Shown: positions 1-5,707, counted from the stretch's first letter. The stretch is 7,159 bases of DNA from Clostridia bacterium (GCA_017503945.1 JAFVSB010000207.1:1-7159), one strand, 5' to 3'. The notes: generated from the letters alone by a model not told the origin. Program-made: numbers and translations.

Positions 1-413
1 ATAGCCACAGGCCAGCACGCCATCAGGAATGCTCTTGCAGCAAGTGCAGGGTTCACAAAATTCTGACCCAAACCGCCATAAGAACATTTTACAACTATAA
101 TTGCAAACGCATCGCCAATCATTACCATCCAAAGGGGTACGCTGGGCGGGAGCGTGAGAGCAAGTAACACACCTGTCACAATGGCGCTGAGGTCGCCTGT
201 AGTATTTTTGTTTTTAGTCGCTTTGTTCCATAAGTATTCAAACAGCACGCAGAAAGCGGCTGAAGAAATTATTGTCACAAGGGCGCCTAATCCAAAGAAA
301 TAAACACCGCCAATAATTGCGGGAATAAGAGCAATGGTAACATCTCTCATTATATTTCTTATATTGTTTGCACCGTGAATATGCGGTGAATATGAGACTA
401 TAAGTTTATCCAT
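1..413 (-). CDS. rnfD: RnfD, membrane subunit of the Rnf complex (partial, N-terminal 137 residues)
   Basis: This is the first part of an integral membrane subunit of the Rnf complex, which moves electrons from reduced ferredoxin to NAD+ and pumps Na+ or H+ across the cytoplasmic membrane. The visible 137 residues begin MDKLIVSYSPHIHG, then give hydrophobic segments at about 24-60 and 77-108. The family signature GGLGQNFVNPALAARAFL lies at about 113-130. In known RnfD proteins an FMN is bound covalently to a Thr further downstream; that site is outside the window. The ATG at 411-413 is supported by an AGGTG ribosome binding site that overlaps the stop codon of rnfC, so translation of the two genes is probably coupled. 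The gene runs off the left edge; rnfG, E, A and B would be expected next, but that is inference. Confidence 0.93.
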   Translation of the reverse strand, partial: MDKLIVSYSPHIHGANNIRNIMRDVTIALIPAIIGGVYFFGLGALVTIISSAAFCVLFEYLWNKATKNKNTTGDLSAIVTGVLLALTLPPSVPLWMVMIGDAFAIIVVKCSYGGLGQNFVNPALAARAFLMACWPVA

Positions 414-424
414 GTGTTTGCACC

Positions 425-1747
425 TCATTTCTTGCGGTTAGCCGCAATTTTTCTTTTGGCAAGCTTAATTCTCTGGGTGATATGGTTTGCCGACGGGCAT
501 GTAAACGAGCATACTCCGCATTCGATGCAATCCATTATGTCATATTTCAGGCAGGTTTCCATATCATCAATTTGTGCAAAGCTGTTTAGCTGCACAGGCA
601 TCAGACCCATGGGGCACTTGCTCACGCATTTGCCGCATCTTGTGCATGCAGTTTCTTCATCAAGGCTTATTTCCTCTTTTGTGAGAGCAAGCAGAGCCGA
701 TGTGCCTTTAATGGCAACTGCATCAAGATTTGCCTGAGAAGTTCCCATCATGGGTCCGCCCATGATAACTTTTGCGGTGATGCTTTCGTCAATATCTGCT
801 GCTGCAAATATGTCAGCAAAGCTTGTGCCAAGGCGCACCTTGTAGTTACCGGGGTTTTTAACCCCAAGTCCTGCCACGGTAACTATTCTTGTGAATACGG
901 GTTGTCTGTATTTGATGGCATGACAGATGGCTGTGCATGTGTCAATGTTGTCCACAACCACACCAACATCAGCAGGAAGCTTGCCGCTGGGCACTTCGCG
1001 GCCTGTTATTGCTTTTATAAGATGCTTTTCACTGCCCTGAGGGTACTTTGTTTTTAATGCACACACTTCGATGCCTTGGTAATTTTCTGCATGCTTTTCC
1101 ATCACTTTTATTGCTTCAGGTTTGTTGTTTTCAATGCCGATATATGCTTTTTCGATTCCAAGGATTGACATGATTTCTTTTATTCCCTCAAAAACATCTT
1201 CAGGGTTTTCGAGCATAACGCGATAGTCTGATGTAAGATATGGTTCACATTCGGCACCGTTTATAATGCAGCAGTCTATTTTTTTGTCAGGTGGCGGATT
1301 CAGTTTAATGTGAGTTGGAAATGTTGCACCGCCGTGACCCACTATACCTGCTTGCTTTATTATCTCAAGCTTTTCAGATGCACTGAGTGAATGTGAATCG
1401 TCATATGGCTTGATATAGTCAGCTAATGTATCTTCAAAATCGTTTTCAACAACCACGCTCATCACTTTTGTTCCGTTGGGGTGGGGGCGTTTTTCAATAG
1501 CTATAACCTTGCCCGATACTGTTGAATGAATAGGAGCTGATACGAATGCCGAGCTTTCGCCCAGAAGCTGGCCCATAACCACTTTATCTCCCACTGCCAC
1601 CACAGGGGTGCACGGAGCACCTATATGCTGTGACAATGGGTACACCATTACTTTTGAAGGAGTAAGTTCTCTTATGGGAATGTTTTGTGTGGTTTCCTTG
1701 TGATCATTCGGGTGAGTACCACCTTTAAATGTCAATAATTTCAACAT
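425..1747 (-). CDS. rnfC: RnfC, NADH-binding iron-sulfur subunit of the Rnf complex
   Basis: This is the peripheral cytoplasmic subunit of Rnf (440 aa, normal for the short clostridial form without a long C-terminal repeat region). It is the expected site of NAD+ reduction. An RnfC N-terminal barrel-sandwich region is seen at about 40-90 (APIHSTVSGKV). A NuoF-like FMN/NADH-binding region follows, with GHGGATFPTHIKL at 137-149 and NGAECEPYLTSDYRVM at 163-178. Two [4Fe-4S] ferredoxin-type clusters are near the C-terminus: C368, C371, C374, C378 and C407, C410, C413, C417, each followed by Pro. The ATG has a strong AAAGGAGGT site four bases upstream. The gene starts 13 nt after pncB and ends 11 nt before rnfD. 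PduS proteins share the fold, but the adjoining rnfD settles the identity. Confidence 0.96.
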   Translation of the reverse strand: MLKLLTFKGGTHPNDHKETTQNIPIRELTPSKVMVYPLSQHIGAPCTPVVAVGDKVVMGQLLGESSAFVSAPIHSTVSGKVIAIEKRPHPNGTKVMSVVVENDFEDTLADYIKPYDDSHSLSASEKLEIIKQAGIVGHGGATFPTHIKLNPPPDKKIDCCIINGAECEPYLTSDYRVMLENPEDVFEGIKEIMSILGIEKAYIGIENNKPEAIKVMEKHAENYQGIEVCALKTKYPQGSEKHLIKAITGREVPSGKLPADVGVVVDNIDTCTAICHAIKYRQPVFTRIVTVAGLGVKNPGNYKVRLGTSFADIFAAADIDESITAKVIMGGPMMGTSQANLDAVAIKGTSALLALTKEEISLDEETACTRCGKCVSKCPMGLMPVQLNSFAQIDDMETCLKYDIMDCIECGVCSFTCPSANHITQRIKLAKRKIAANRKK

Positions 1748-1760
1748 AATACCTCCTTTT

Positions 1761-3200
1761 TTATTTATGCTTGTTCAAAAGATTGTTTTTGATGTTCCAG
1801 AGCTTTGGCGATAGGTCAACATAGTAATCATGAGGATTTTCAAATCGCTTCACTTCGTTCCAAAGTGAGTCTACCTGCTCGGCACAGTGTTTTCTGATGC
1901 TCTCTATATCAGGCGATTCATATATGCAGTTTCCTTTATCGAAAATCTGTACTAACAAATCTTTGGCATGATAGTCTGTAACAACTTTTCGTTTCCATGT
2001 ATGCTGAGGGTCAAAAATCTCATAATCGCTGCCATCGGGTAGTGACTCATCTGCAAGCATCAAAACATCGGCAATCGCTTTGCCGGTATCGTTGGAATAA
2101 AGTCGTACCACTCTTTTACTGCATGGGGTGGTGATTTTTTCCACATTTTCCGAAAGCTTTATTTTGGGGATTTCCGCTCCGTCTTCAAACACTGACGCCA
2201 GCTTATATACTCCGCCAAACACAGGCTCGGATTTTGAGGTGATTAGTCTTTCACCCACTCCAAACGAATCAATTTGCGCCCCCTGGGTAAGCAGATCGCG
2301 TATAATGTATTCATCAAGTGAATTACTGATGACAATTTTAATGTCATGCAGGCCTTCATCATCAAGAGCTTTGCGTACTTTTTTTGTGAGATATGTTATG
2401 TCACCACTATCTATTCTCACACCGCCTTTGGTGAAACCATTGGGTATAAGGTACTCTTTAAACACTTTAATAGCATTTGGCAATCCAGACTTGAGCACAT
2501 TATAGGTGTCAATTAAAAGAGTGCAGTTTTCAGGATATGTTTTGGCATAAGCCAAAAATGCATCATATTCTGTGGGAAACATCTGAATCCAGCTGTGAGC
2601 CATTGTGCCAAGAGCGGGAGTTTTGTACATAATGTCTGATATTGTGCATGCAGTTCCGCTGCAGCCTGCAATATATGCAGCTCTTGCACCGTTTATGGCG
2701 CCATGAGGTCCCTGAGCTCTTCTGGAGCCAAACTCCATCACAGGTCTGCCTTGTGCTGCGCGCACTATGCGATTGGTCTTTGTGCCAATCAGGCTTTGGT
2801 GGTTTATTGTCAGAAGCACCATGGTTTCTATGAACTGAACTTCAATTGCAGGTCCAATGACTTTAACTATAGGCTCATGCGGGAAGATAGGTGTTCCTTC
2901 TTCAATCGCCCACACATCTGATGTGAACTTGAAATTGGCAAGGTATTCCAAAAACTCCTCGCTAAACATATTTTTGGATCTGAGATATTCAATATCTTCT
3001 GCATCAAACTCAAGATCTTTTATGTAATCAATGAGCTGCTCAAGACCCATCATAATAGCAAACCCGCCATTGTCAGGCACCTTTCTGAAAAACATGTCAA
3101 AGCAGGCAATCTGATCTTTTATTCCGTGTTCAAAATAACCATTCGACATAGTAATCTCATAAAAATCGGTAAGCATGGTTAAATTAAAATAGTTTTTCAA
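1761..3200 (-). CDS. pncB: Nicotinate phosphoribosyltransferase
   Basis: This cytoplasmic enzyme joins nicotinate to PRPP, with ATP use, giving nicotinate mononucleotide, the entry step of the Preiss-Handler route to NAD. From a TTG start at 3198-3200 the protein is 479 aa, usual for the family. It begins MKNYFNLTMLTDFYEITM, the classic N-terminus. Key motifs are EFGSRRAQGPHGA at about 156-168, GTMAHSW at 198-204 with H202 as the probable phosphorylated histidine, DTYN at 231-234, GGVRIDSGD at 259-267, and a C-terminal NAPRTase tail (NPHDYYVDLSPKLW, 455-468). A longer reading frame opens at a TTG at 3242, but that codon lies inside a hairpin and has no ribosome binding site. The gene sits 13 nt upstream of rnfC, whose Shine-Dalgarno sequence fills the gap, so the two should be co-transcribed. 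Confidence 0.95.
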   Translation of the reverse strand: MKNYFNLTMLTDFYEITMSNGYFEHGIKDQIACFDMFFRKVPDNGGFAIMMGLEQLIDYIKDLEFDAEDIEYLRSKNMFSEEFLEYLANFKFTSDVWAIEEGTPIFPHEPIVKVIGPAIEVQFIETMVLLTINHQSLIGTKTNRIVRAAQGRPVMEFGSRRAQGPHGAINGARAAYIAGCSGTACTISDIMYKTPALGTMAHSWIQMFPTEYDAFLAYAKTYPENCTLLIDTYNVLKSGLPNAIKVFKEYLIPNGFTKGGVRIDSGDITYLTKKVRKALDDEGLHDIKIVISNSLDEYIIRDLLTQGAQIDSFGVGERLITSKSEPVFGGVYKLASVFEDGAEIPKIKLSENVEKITTPCSKRVVRLYSNDTGKAIADVLMLADESLPDGSDYEIFDPQHTWKRKVVTDYHAKDLLVQIFDKGNCIYESPDIESIRKHCAEQVDSLWNEVKRFENPHDYYVDLSPKLWNIKNNLLNKHK

Positions 3201-3208
3201 CAATATCA

Positions 3209-3213
3209 CTCCT
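3209..3213 (-). promoter_or_regulatory. Ribosome binding site that sets the pncB start
   Basis: On the minus strand AGGAG lies 8 nt before the TTG at 3198-3200 and 5 nt before a second, adjacent in-frame TTG at 3201-3203. Either TTG could initiate, differing by one residue. There is no in-frame ATG until the Met of NLTMLTDFYEI, so a non-ATG start is needed to keep the conserved N-terminus. Confidence 0.75.
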
Positions 3214-3232
3214 GTATTTTGGGGATTAAATA

Positions 3233-3254
3233 AGCGAGGCAAAATTGCCTCGCT
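3233..3254 (-). terminator. Hairpin between the 91-aa gene and pncB, possible terminator or attenuator
   Basis: AGCGAGGC and GCCTCGCT form a perfect 8-bp stem around a 6-base loop. Read on the minus strand it is followed by TTATTTAAT, a poor U-tract; read on the plus strand it is followed by AAATTTTTAAC. Only about 30 nt separate it from the pncB start, leaving no room for a normal promoter downstream. It is therefore more likely a leaky terminator, attenuator or mRNA processing/stability element within a transcript that continues into pncB. Confidence 0.5.
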
Positions 3255-3269
3255 AAATTTTTAACAATC

Positions 3270-3545
3270 TCAATTATTTTCTATGGCATCTTCAAGCCAG
3301 AATGCACCAATATCAAGTGCGCGATAGATTCCTTCTCTTTCAGCTTTTTTTACGATTCTTACGCCCTGCATCAAAGAAACCACAACCTCTGAAGCAAGCT
3401 CAAGATCTTTTTCAACTTCAGTTTCGAGAATTCTGATGTGGATGTAATATTTATCGTTAATGTCACCATATATAACCTCATTACCGCGTTTTACAAGCGG
3501 TCTGCCTTTGTAAATAAGAGCAGTCTGCTCCTTCTTTTTGGCCAT
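3270..3545 (-). CDS. Conserved small clostridial protein of unknown function (91 aa)
   Basis: I recognise the general pattern (N-terminal Lys-rich MAKKKEQ, then IYKGRPLVKRGNEVIYGD, then a C-terminal RALDIGAFWLEDAI) as a type of short protein seen in Clostridia, but I know of no assigned function. It has no signal peptide, membrane segment or Cys/His metal site. The pattern suggests a small beta-rich N-terminal half (residues 8-60) followed by an amphipathic helix (62-90), so it is probably a soluble cytoplasmic protein. The ATG is well supported by GAGGTG seven bases upstream, and a good sigma-A-type promoter lies about 30 nt before it. It is the first gene of the leftward transcript that leads into pncB and rnfCD. 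A link to NAD metabolism or to Rnf is only a guess from position. Confidence 0.8.
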   Translation of the reverse strand: MAKKKEQTALIYKGRPLVKRGNEVIYGDINDKYYIHIRILETEVEKDLELASEVVVSLMQGVRIVKKAEREGIYRALDIGAFWLEDAIENN

Positions 3546-3570
3546 ACAATATCACCTCAGTACTAATAAT

Positions 3571-3594
3571 ACACATATTTTAACACATATTTTA
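3571..3594. repeat. Exact 12-bp tandem direct repeat in the divergent promoter region
   Basis: ACACATATTTTA occurs twice with no gap (3571-3582 and 3583-3594). Each copy carries TAAAAT on the minus strand, so the leftward -10 hexamer is present twice, 12 bp apart. Only the left copy is correctly spaced from the TTTACA -35. It may be a chance slippage duplication or a pair of protein-binding half sites. Confidence 0.8.
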
Positions 3595-3605
3595 CAATAT
3601 GTAAA
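3577..3605 (-). promoter_or_regulatory. Leftward promoter for the 91-aa gene / pncB / rnf transcript
   Basis: On the minus strand the -35 is TTTACA (3600-3605) and the -10 is TAAAAT (3577-3582), with an ideal 17-bp spacer and a TGn extended -10 just before the -10 hexamer. Transcription would start near 3570, giving a leader of about 25 nt that contains the GAGGTG ribosome binding site of the 91-aa gene. Confidence 0.75.
3591..3605. promoter_or_regulatory. Palindrome TTTACA-ATA-TGTAAA holding both divergent -35 elements; candidate operator
   Basis: This is a perfect inverted repeat with 6-bp arms and a 3-bp centre. Each arm reads as a TTTACA -35 hexamer, one for each direction. A protein bound here would cover both promoters. 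A second overlapping dyad, ACATATT-TTAC-AATATGT, lies at 3585-3602. I do not recognise it as the site of a named regulator; operator function is inferred from position and symmetry. Confidence 0.5.
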
Positions 3606-3618
3606 GTCATAATATAAA
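3591..3618 (+). promoter_or_regulatory. Rightward promoter for the DUF421-DUF4363 genes
   Basis: TTTACA (3591-3596) and TATAAA (3613-3618) are spaced by 16 bp, a workable sigma-A-type promoter. The start would be near 3625, about 33 nt before the TTG start of the DUF421 gene. There is no extended -10, so it looks weaker than the leftward promoter it overlaps. Confidence 0.55.
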
Positions 3619-3657
3619 TAAAGTTGAAAAAAATTCTGATTAAAGTGGTGCAAAATT

Positions 3658-4281
3658 TTGTTAATTTCTCTCACAAGAACTTTAATTCTGTATTCTTTGG
3701 TAGTGATTTCCCTCAGAGTGATGGGCAAAAGGCAAATCGGTGAACTTCAGCCATCAGAGCTTGTGGTGGCAATCATGATATCAGACCTTGCCACTGTGCC
3801 CATGAGTGAAAGCGCAATTCCGCTGCTTTATGGCATAGTGCCCATATTCACCCTCGTTTTTTCAGAAACACTGCTTTCATATTTGTGCATGAAATCCTCT
3901 AAAATTCGCTTAGCAGTCACAGGAAGACCCACATATATAATCCGTAACGGCATCATAGACCAAAAGGAAATGCGCAAAGCAAGATACAGCATTTCTGACC
4001 TCATGGAAGAGCTGCGCATGCTTGATATTTTTGATATCTCTAAAGTGAGCTGTGCTCTTTTAGAAACCAACGGTAAAATTTCGGTTGTAACCAAAGAAAA
4101 CGAAAGTGAACGCGCATATGTGTTGGTGTGCGACGGGCAAATCCAAAATGCCGTATTGCAAAATTCCCCTTTTAACATAAAAGATGTTGGCGGTTTTATA
4201 GGCAAAAACAGACTCAGCGATATATTTTTGCTTTCGGTTAATTCTCAAAAAGAAGTTTATTGTGTAATGAAAGAGGTGTGA
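3658..4281 (+). CDS. DUF421 (YetF-like) membrane protein
   Basis: A 207-aa protein of the DUF421/YetF family, located in the cytoplasmic membrane. Predicted hydrophobic segments are at about 3-20, 35-48 and 54-78. The family hallmark MGKRQIGELQPSELVVAIMI is at 22-41, and a soluble cytoplasmic C-terminal part spans about 80-207, with GRPTYIIRNGII at 89-100 and RYSISDLMEELR at 109-120. The start is TTG (3658-3660), placed 7 nt after AAAGTGGTG; it yields MLISLTRTLILYSL, which fits the usual N-terminus, and there is no better in-frame ATG until residue 22. Biochemical function is not established; Bacillus relatives are inner-membrane proteins of spores and influence spore resistance. It is immediately followed by a DUF4363 gene, a partnership I believe is common in Clostridia. 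Confidence 0.88.
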   Translation: MLISLTRTLILYSLVVISLRVMGKRQIGELQPSELVVAIMISDLATVPMSESAIPLLYGIVPIFTLVFSETLLSYLCMKSSKIRLAVTGRPTYIIRNGIIDQKEMRKARYSISDLMEELRMLDIFDISKVSCALLETNGKISVVTKENESERAYVLVCDGQIQNAVLQNSPFNIKDVGGFIGKNRLSDIFLLSVNSQKEVYCVMKEV

Positions 4282-4283
4282 GT

Positions 4284-4658
4284 GTGCGCACTTGGGCTGT
4301 CATTTTGACCATAGCGCTTATATTGGCATCGTTGTCTGTGGCAGAAGCAATAATTATAAATAGATTTTGCAGTGCAATAGAGCTAACTCTTATGCAAACG
4401 CGTGACAGAATCCAAAACGAAACTGTAAGCAGAGGCGATATCGATATCGTTTCAAAAATTTGGGAAAACAACAAAAATATCGTTCTTTCGTTTTCCAATC
4501 ATCATGCATTCGATGATTATGAAGATGCTATTTTTCAGATGTATTATTTTCAAGACGGTAACTTTAAAGAAGAACTATATCATGCATGTATGAAACTGCT
4601 TGATGTAAATAAACGACTGAAAGAAACGACCCACTTTGGCATGGGTAATTTATTTTGA
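4284..4658 (+). CDS. DUF4363 family membrane-anchored protein
   Basis: A 124-aa protein with one N-terminal hydrophobic anchor (about residues 4-25, WAVILTIALILASLSVAEA) and a mostly helical, charged remainder, probably outside the membrane. Length and layout fit DUF4363, whose function is unknown. I chose GTG at 4284-4286 because AAAGAGGTG (4270-4278) lies 5 nt before it; an upstream in-frame TTG at 4260 lacks a ribosome binding site. The binding site lies inside the last codons of the DUF421 gene and the two genes are only 2 nt apart, so translation is probably coupled and the proteins may work together. No terminator hairpin is seen after the stop, so some transcription may run on into ruvX. 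Confidence 0.8.
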   Translation: MRTWAVILTIALILASLSVAEAIIINRFCSAIELTLMQTRDRIQNETVSRGDIDIVSKIWENNKNIVLSFSNHHAFDDYEDAIFQMYYFQDGNFKEELYHACMKLLDVNKRLKETTHFGMGNLF

Positions 4659-4676
4659 AATTTATTTAATAAAATG

Positions 4677-4705
4677 TTGAAATATTATCACAAATATGGT
4701 AATAT
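4677..4705 (+). promoter_or_regulatory. Promoter for ruvX-DUF1292
   Basis: TTGAAA (4677-4682) and TAATAT (4700-4705) are spaced by 17 bp, and TGG before the -10 makes an extended -10. The start would be near 4712, about 28 nt before the ruvX ATG. It begins only 18 nt after the DUF4363 stop codon. Confidence 0.7.
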
Positions 4706-4739
4706 ATATTTATTATTGATAAGTATTGAGGTACTACTA

Positions 4740-5174
4740 ATGAGAATTATGGGAATAGACTATGGAGATTCAAGAGTTGGCATTGCTCTTAGTGATCTTT
4801 TAGGCATTACTGCACAGGGGCTTAAAACTTTGCCCAACAAAGTATATTCTAAAATGCTCGATTCTATAGTTTCACTCATTGAAGAGCACGAAGTGGGCTT
4901 GGCAGTTATAGGCATGCCCAAAAATCTCAACGGCACTTTGGGAATAAGAGCCGAGGTCACCAAAGACTTTGCCGGTGACCTTCAAAGCCGTTTGCCTGAG
5001 CTAAAAATCGTGTTTCAGGATGAGCGCCTCACCACTGTGGAGGCAACTCATTTTCTTAACTCTACCAACACTCGAGGTAAATCGCGCAAAGCAGTTATTG
5101 ACACTGTAGCTGCCGAAATCATACTTCAAACTTATCTTGACACTGATGCTGTAAGACGAAAAGGAGAAATATAA
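4740..5174 (+). CDS. ruvX: RuvX/YqgF family putative Holliday junction resolvase or rRNA-processing nuclease
   Basis: A 144-aa RNase H-fold nuclease, normal length for YqgF/RuvX (B. subtilis YrrK). Family members cut Holliday junctions in some bacteria, and E. coli YqgF acts in 16S pre-rRNA 5' end processing; which applies here cannot be told. The motifs are MRIMGIDYGDSRVGIALSD at the N-terminus with D7, VIGMPKNLNG at 56-65, VFQDERLTTVEA at 91-102 with D94 and E95, and KAVIDTVAAEIIL at 117-129 with D121; these acids would form the metal-binding site. The ATG at 4740-4742 has GAGGT 7 nt upstream. An open frame extends 22 codons further upstream to an ATG at 4674, but that stretch holds the promoter and is not part of the family. 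The next gene follows after a single base. The usual ireB partner of this cluster is absent immediately upstream. Confidence 0.93.
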   Translation: MRIMGIDYGDSRVGIALSDLLGITAQGLKTLPNKVYSKMLDSIVSLIEEHEVGLAVIGMPKNLNGTLGIRAEVTKDFAGDLQSRLPELKIVFQDERLTTVEATHFLNSTNTRGKSRKAVIDTVAAEIILQTYLDTDAVRRKGEI

Positions 5175-5175
5175 C

Positions 5176-5451
5176 ATGGAAGAAAACAACATCCTTACTT
5201 TTTATGATGAAAATGATGAAGCAATTCAGCTTGAGATTGTCGATTCATTTGAGCTTGCAGGCAAAAAATATGCTGCACTTGCAACTCCTGAAGACATCGA
5301 TGTCGATGAATCCGAGGTTTTCATTATGCGGCTTGAAACAGAAACTTCGGGCGAAGATGTTTTTGTTTCTATTGAAAATGAAGAAGAACTTGATGCTGCT
5401 TTTGAAATGTTCAAAAACAGATGCGGTGAAGAATTTGACATCATTGACTAA
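5176..5451 (+). CDS. DUF1292 family protein (YrzB-like)
   Basis: A 91-aa, strongly acidic cytoplasmic protein matching the DUF1292 family, to which B. subtilis YrzB belongs. Visible family traits are the opening ILTFYDENDEAIQLEIVDSF (6-25), GKKYAALATPED (29-40), then EVFIMRLE (47-54) and the tail EELDAAFEMFKNRCGEEF (70-87). No catalytic or metal motif is apparent and the function is unknown. The ATG comes one base after the ruvX stop, with AAGGAGA at the end of ruvX as ribosome binding site. The ruvX-DUF1292 order is a conserved Firmicute pair, so the genes are certainly one transcript. A different open frame over the same bases (5204-5479) is a shadow. No terminator follows before the 6S promoter. 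Confidence 0.92.
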   Translation: MEENNILTFYDENDEAIQLEIVDSFELAGKKYAALATPEDIDVDESEVFIMRLETETSGEDVFVSIENEEELDAAFEMFKNRCGEEFDIID

Positions 5452-5475
5452 TATGTTTTCATACAAAAATTTCTA

Positions 5476-5504
5476 TTGATTTTTTATTGCTTGTGTGCTA
5501 TTAT
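5476..5504 (+). promoter_or_regulatory. Strong extended -10 promoter of the 6S RNA gene
   Basis: TTGATT (5476-5481) and TATTAT (5499-5504) are spaced by 17 bp with TGC directly before the -10 (extended -10). The predicted start is near A5512. It has the best overall match to a sigma-A promoter in the window, as expected for an abundant stable RNA. Confidence 0.8.
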
Positions 5505-5511
5505 TTACATC

Positions 5512-5700
5512 AGCAGTGCCCTGCGGTGTGCGTGAAAAGGATAATATTTTAACCGATAGTTTTAGAAAGGAATCCTATCTCTGACTGTGGCTGTAGACCA
5601 TGCTATGACAAGGGAACATTTAAGCAGTCAGGCGGAGTCCACCTGCATAGCAGGTTAAAAATATGTCCCTGAGTAACGGCTCGGCGGGGTTTATGTATGT
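5512..5700 (+). ncRNA. ssrS: 6S RNA, regulator of the housekeeping RNA polymerase
   Basis: A non-coding stretch of about 190 nt with its own promoter and the layout of 6S RNA, which mimics an open promoter and traps sigma-70/sigma-A RNA polymerase. The closing stem pairs CCCUGC (5519-5524) with GCGGGG (5684-5689) and extends inward with interruptions (GU and CGU at 5528-5533 with ACGGC at 5676-5680). The 5' end CCCUGCGGUGUGCGUG resembles the E. coli 6S start CUCUGAGAUGUUCGC. The 5' bubble carries UUUUAACCGAUA (5547-5558), close to UUUUGACCGAAC of B. subtilis 6S-1 and CCGAUA of E. coli, where product RNA synthesis starts. The apical stem base is CUGACUG/CAGUCAG (5581-5587 with 5625-5631). The 3' bubble hairpin is ACCUGC-AUA-GCAGGU (5641-5655), in the same place as the E. 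coli CCUUGAACC hairpin. The exact 3' end is uncertain. Confidence 0.85.
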
Positions 5701-5707
5701 TTAAAAG

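Noticed and set aside
2128..2505. 125-codon plus-strand open frame within pncB, and similar frames at 2642-2921
   Set aside because: They are antisense to strongly conserved NAPRTase motifs and lack any family match or ribosome binding site.
3828..4498. Minus-strand open frames over the DUF421 and DUF4363 genes
   Set aside because: They are shadows of plus-strand genes that have clear family motifs and ribosome binding sites.
4674..4739. In-frame extension of ruvX to an ATG at 4674
   Set aside because: The extra 22 codons cover the -35/-10 promoter, have no ribosome binding site, and do not belong to the YqgF family, which begins at the GIDYG region right after the ATG at 4740.
4954..4981. 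8-bp inverted repeat AGGTCACC/GGTGACCT with a 12-base loop inside ruvX
   Set aside because: It lies in conserved coding sequence, has no T-tract, and such a dyad is expected by chance now and then; no role is supported.
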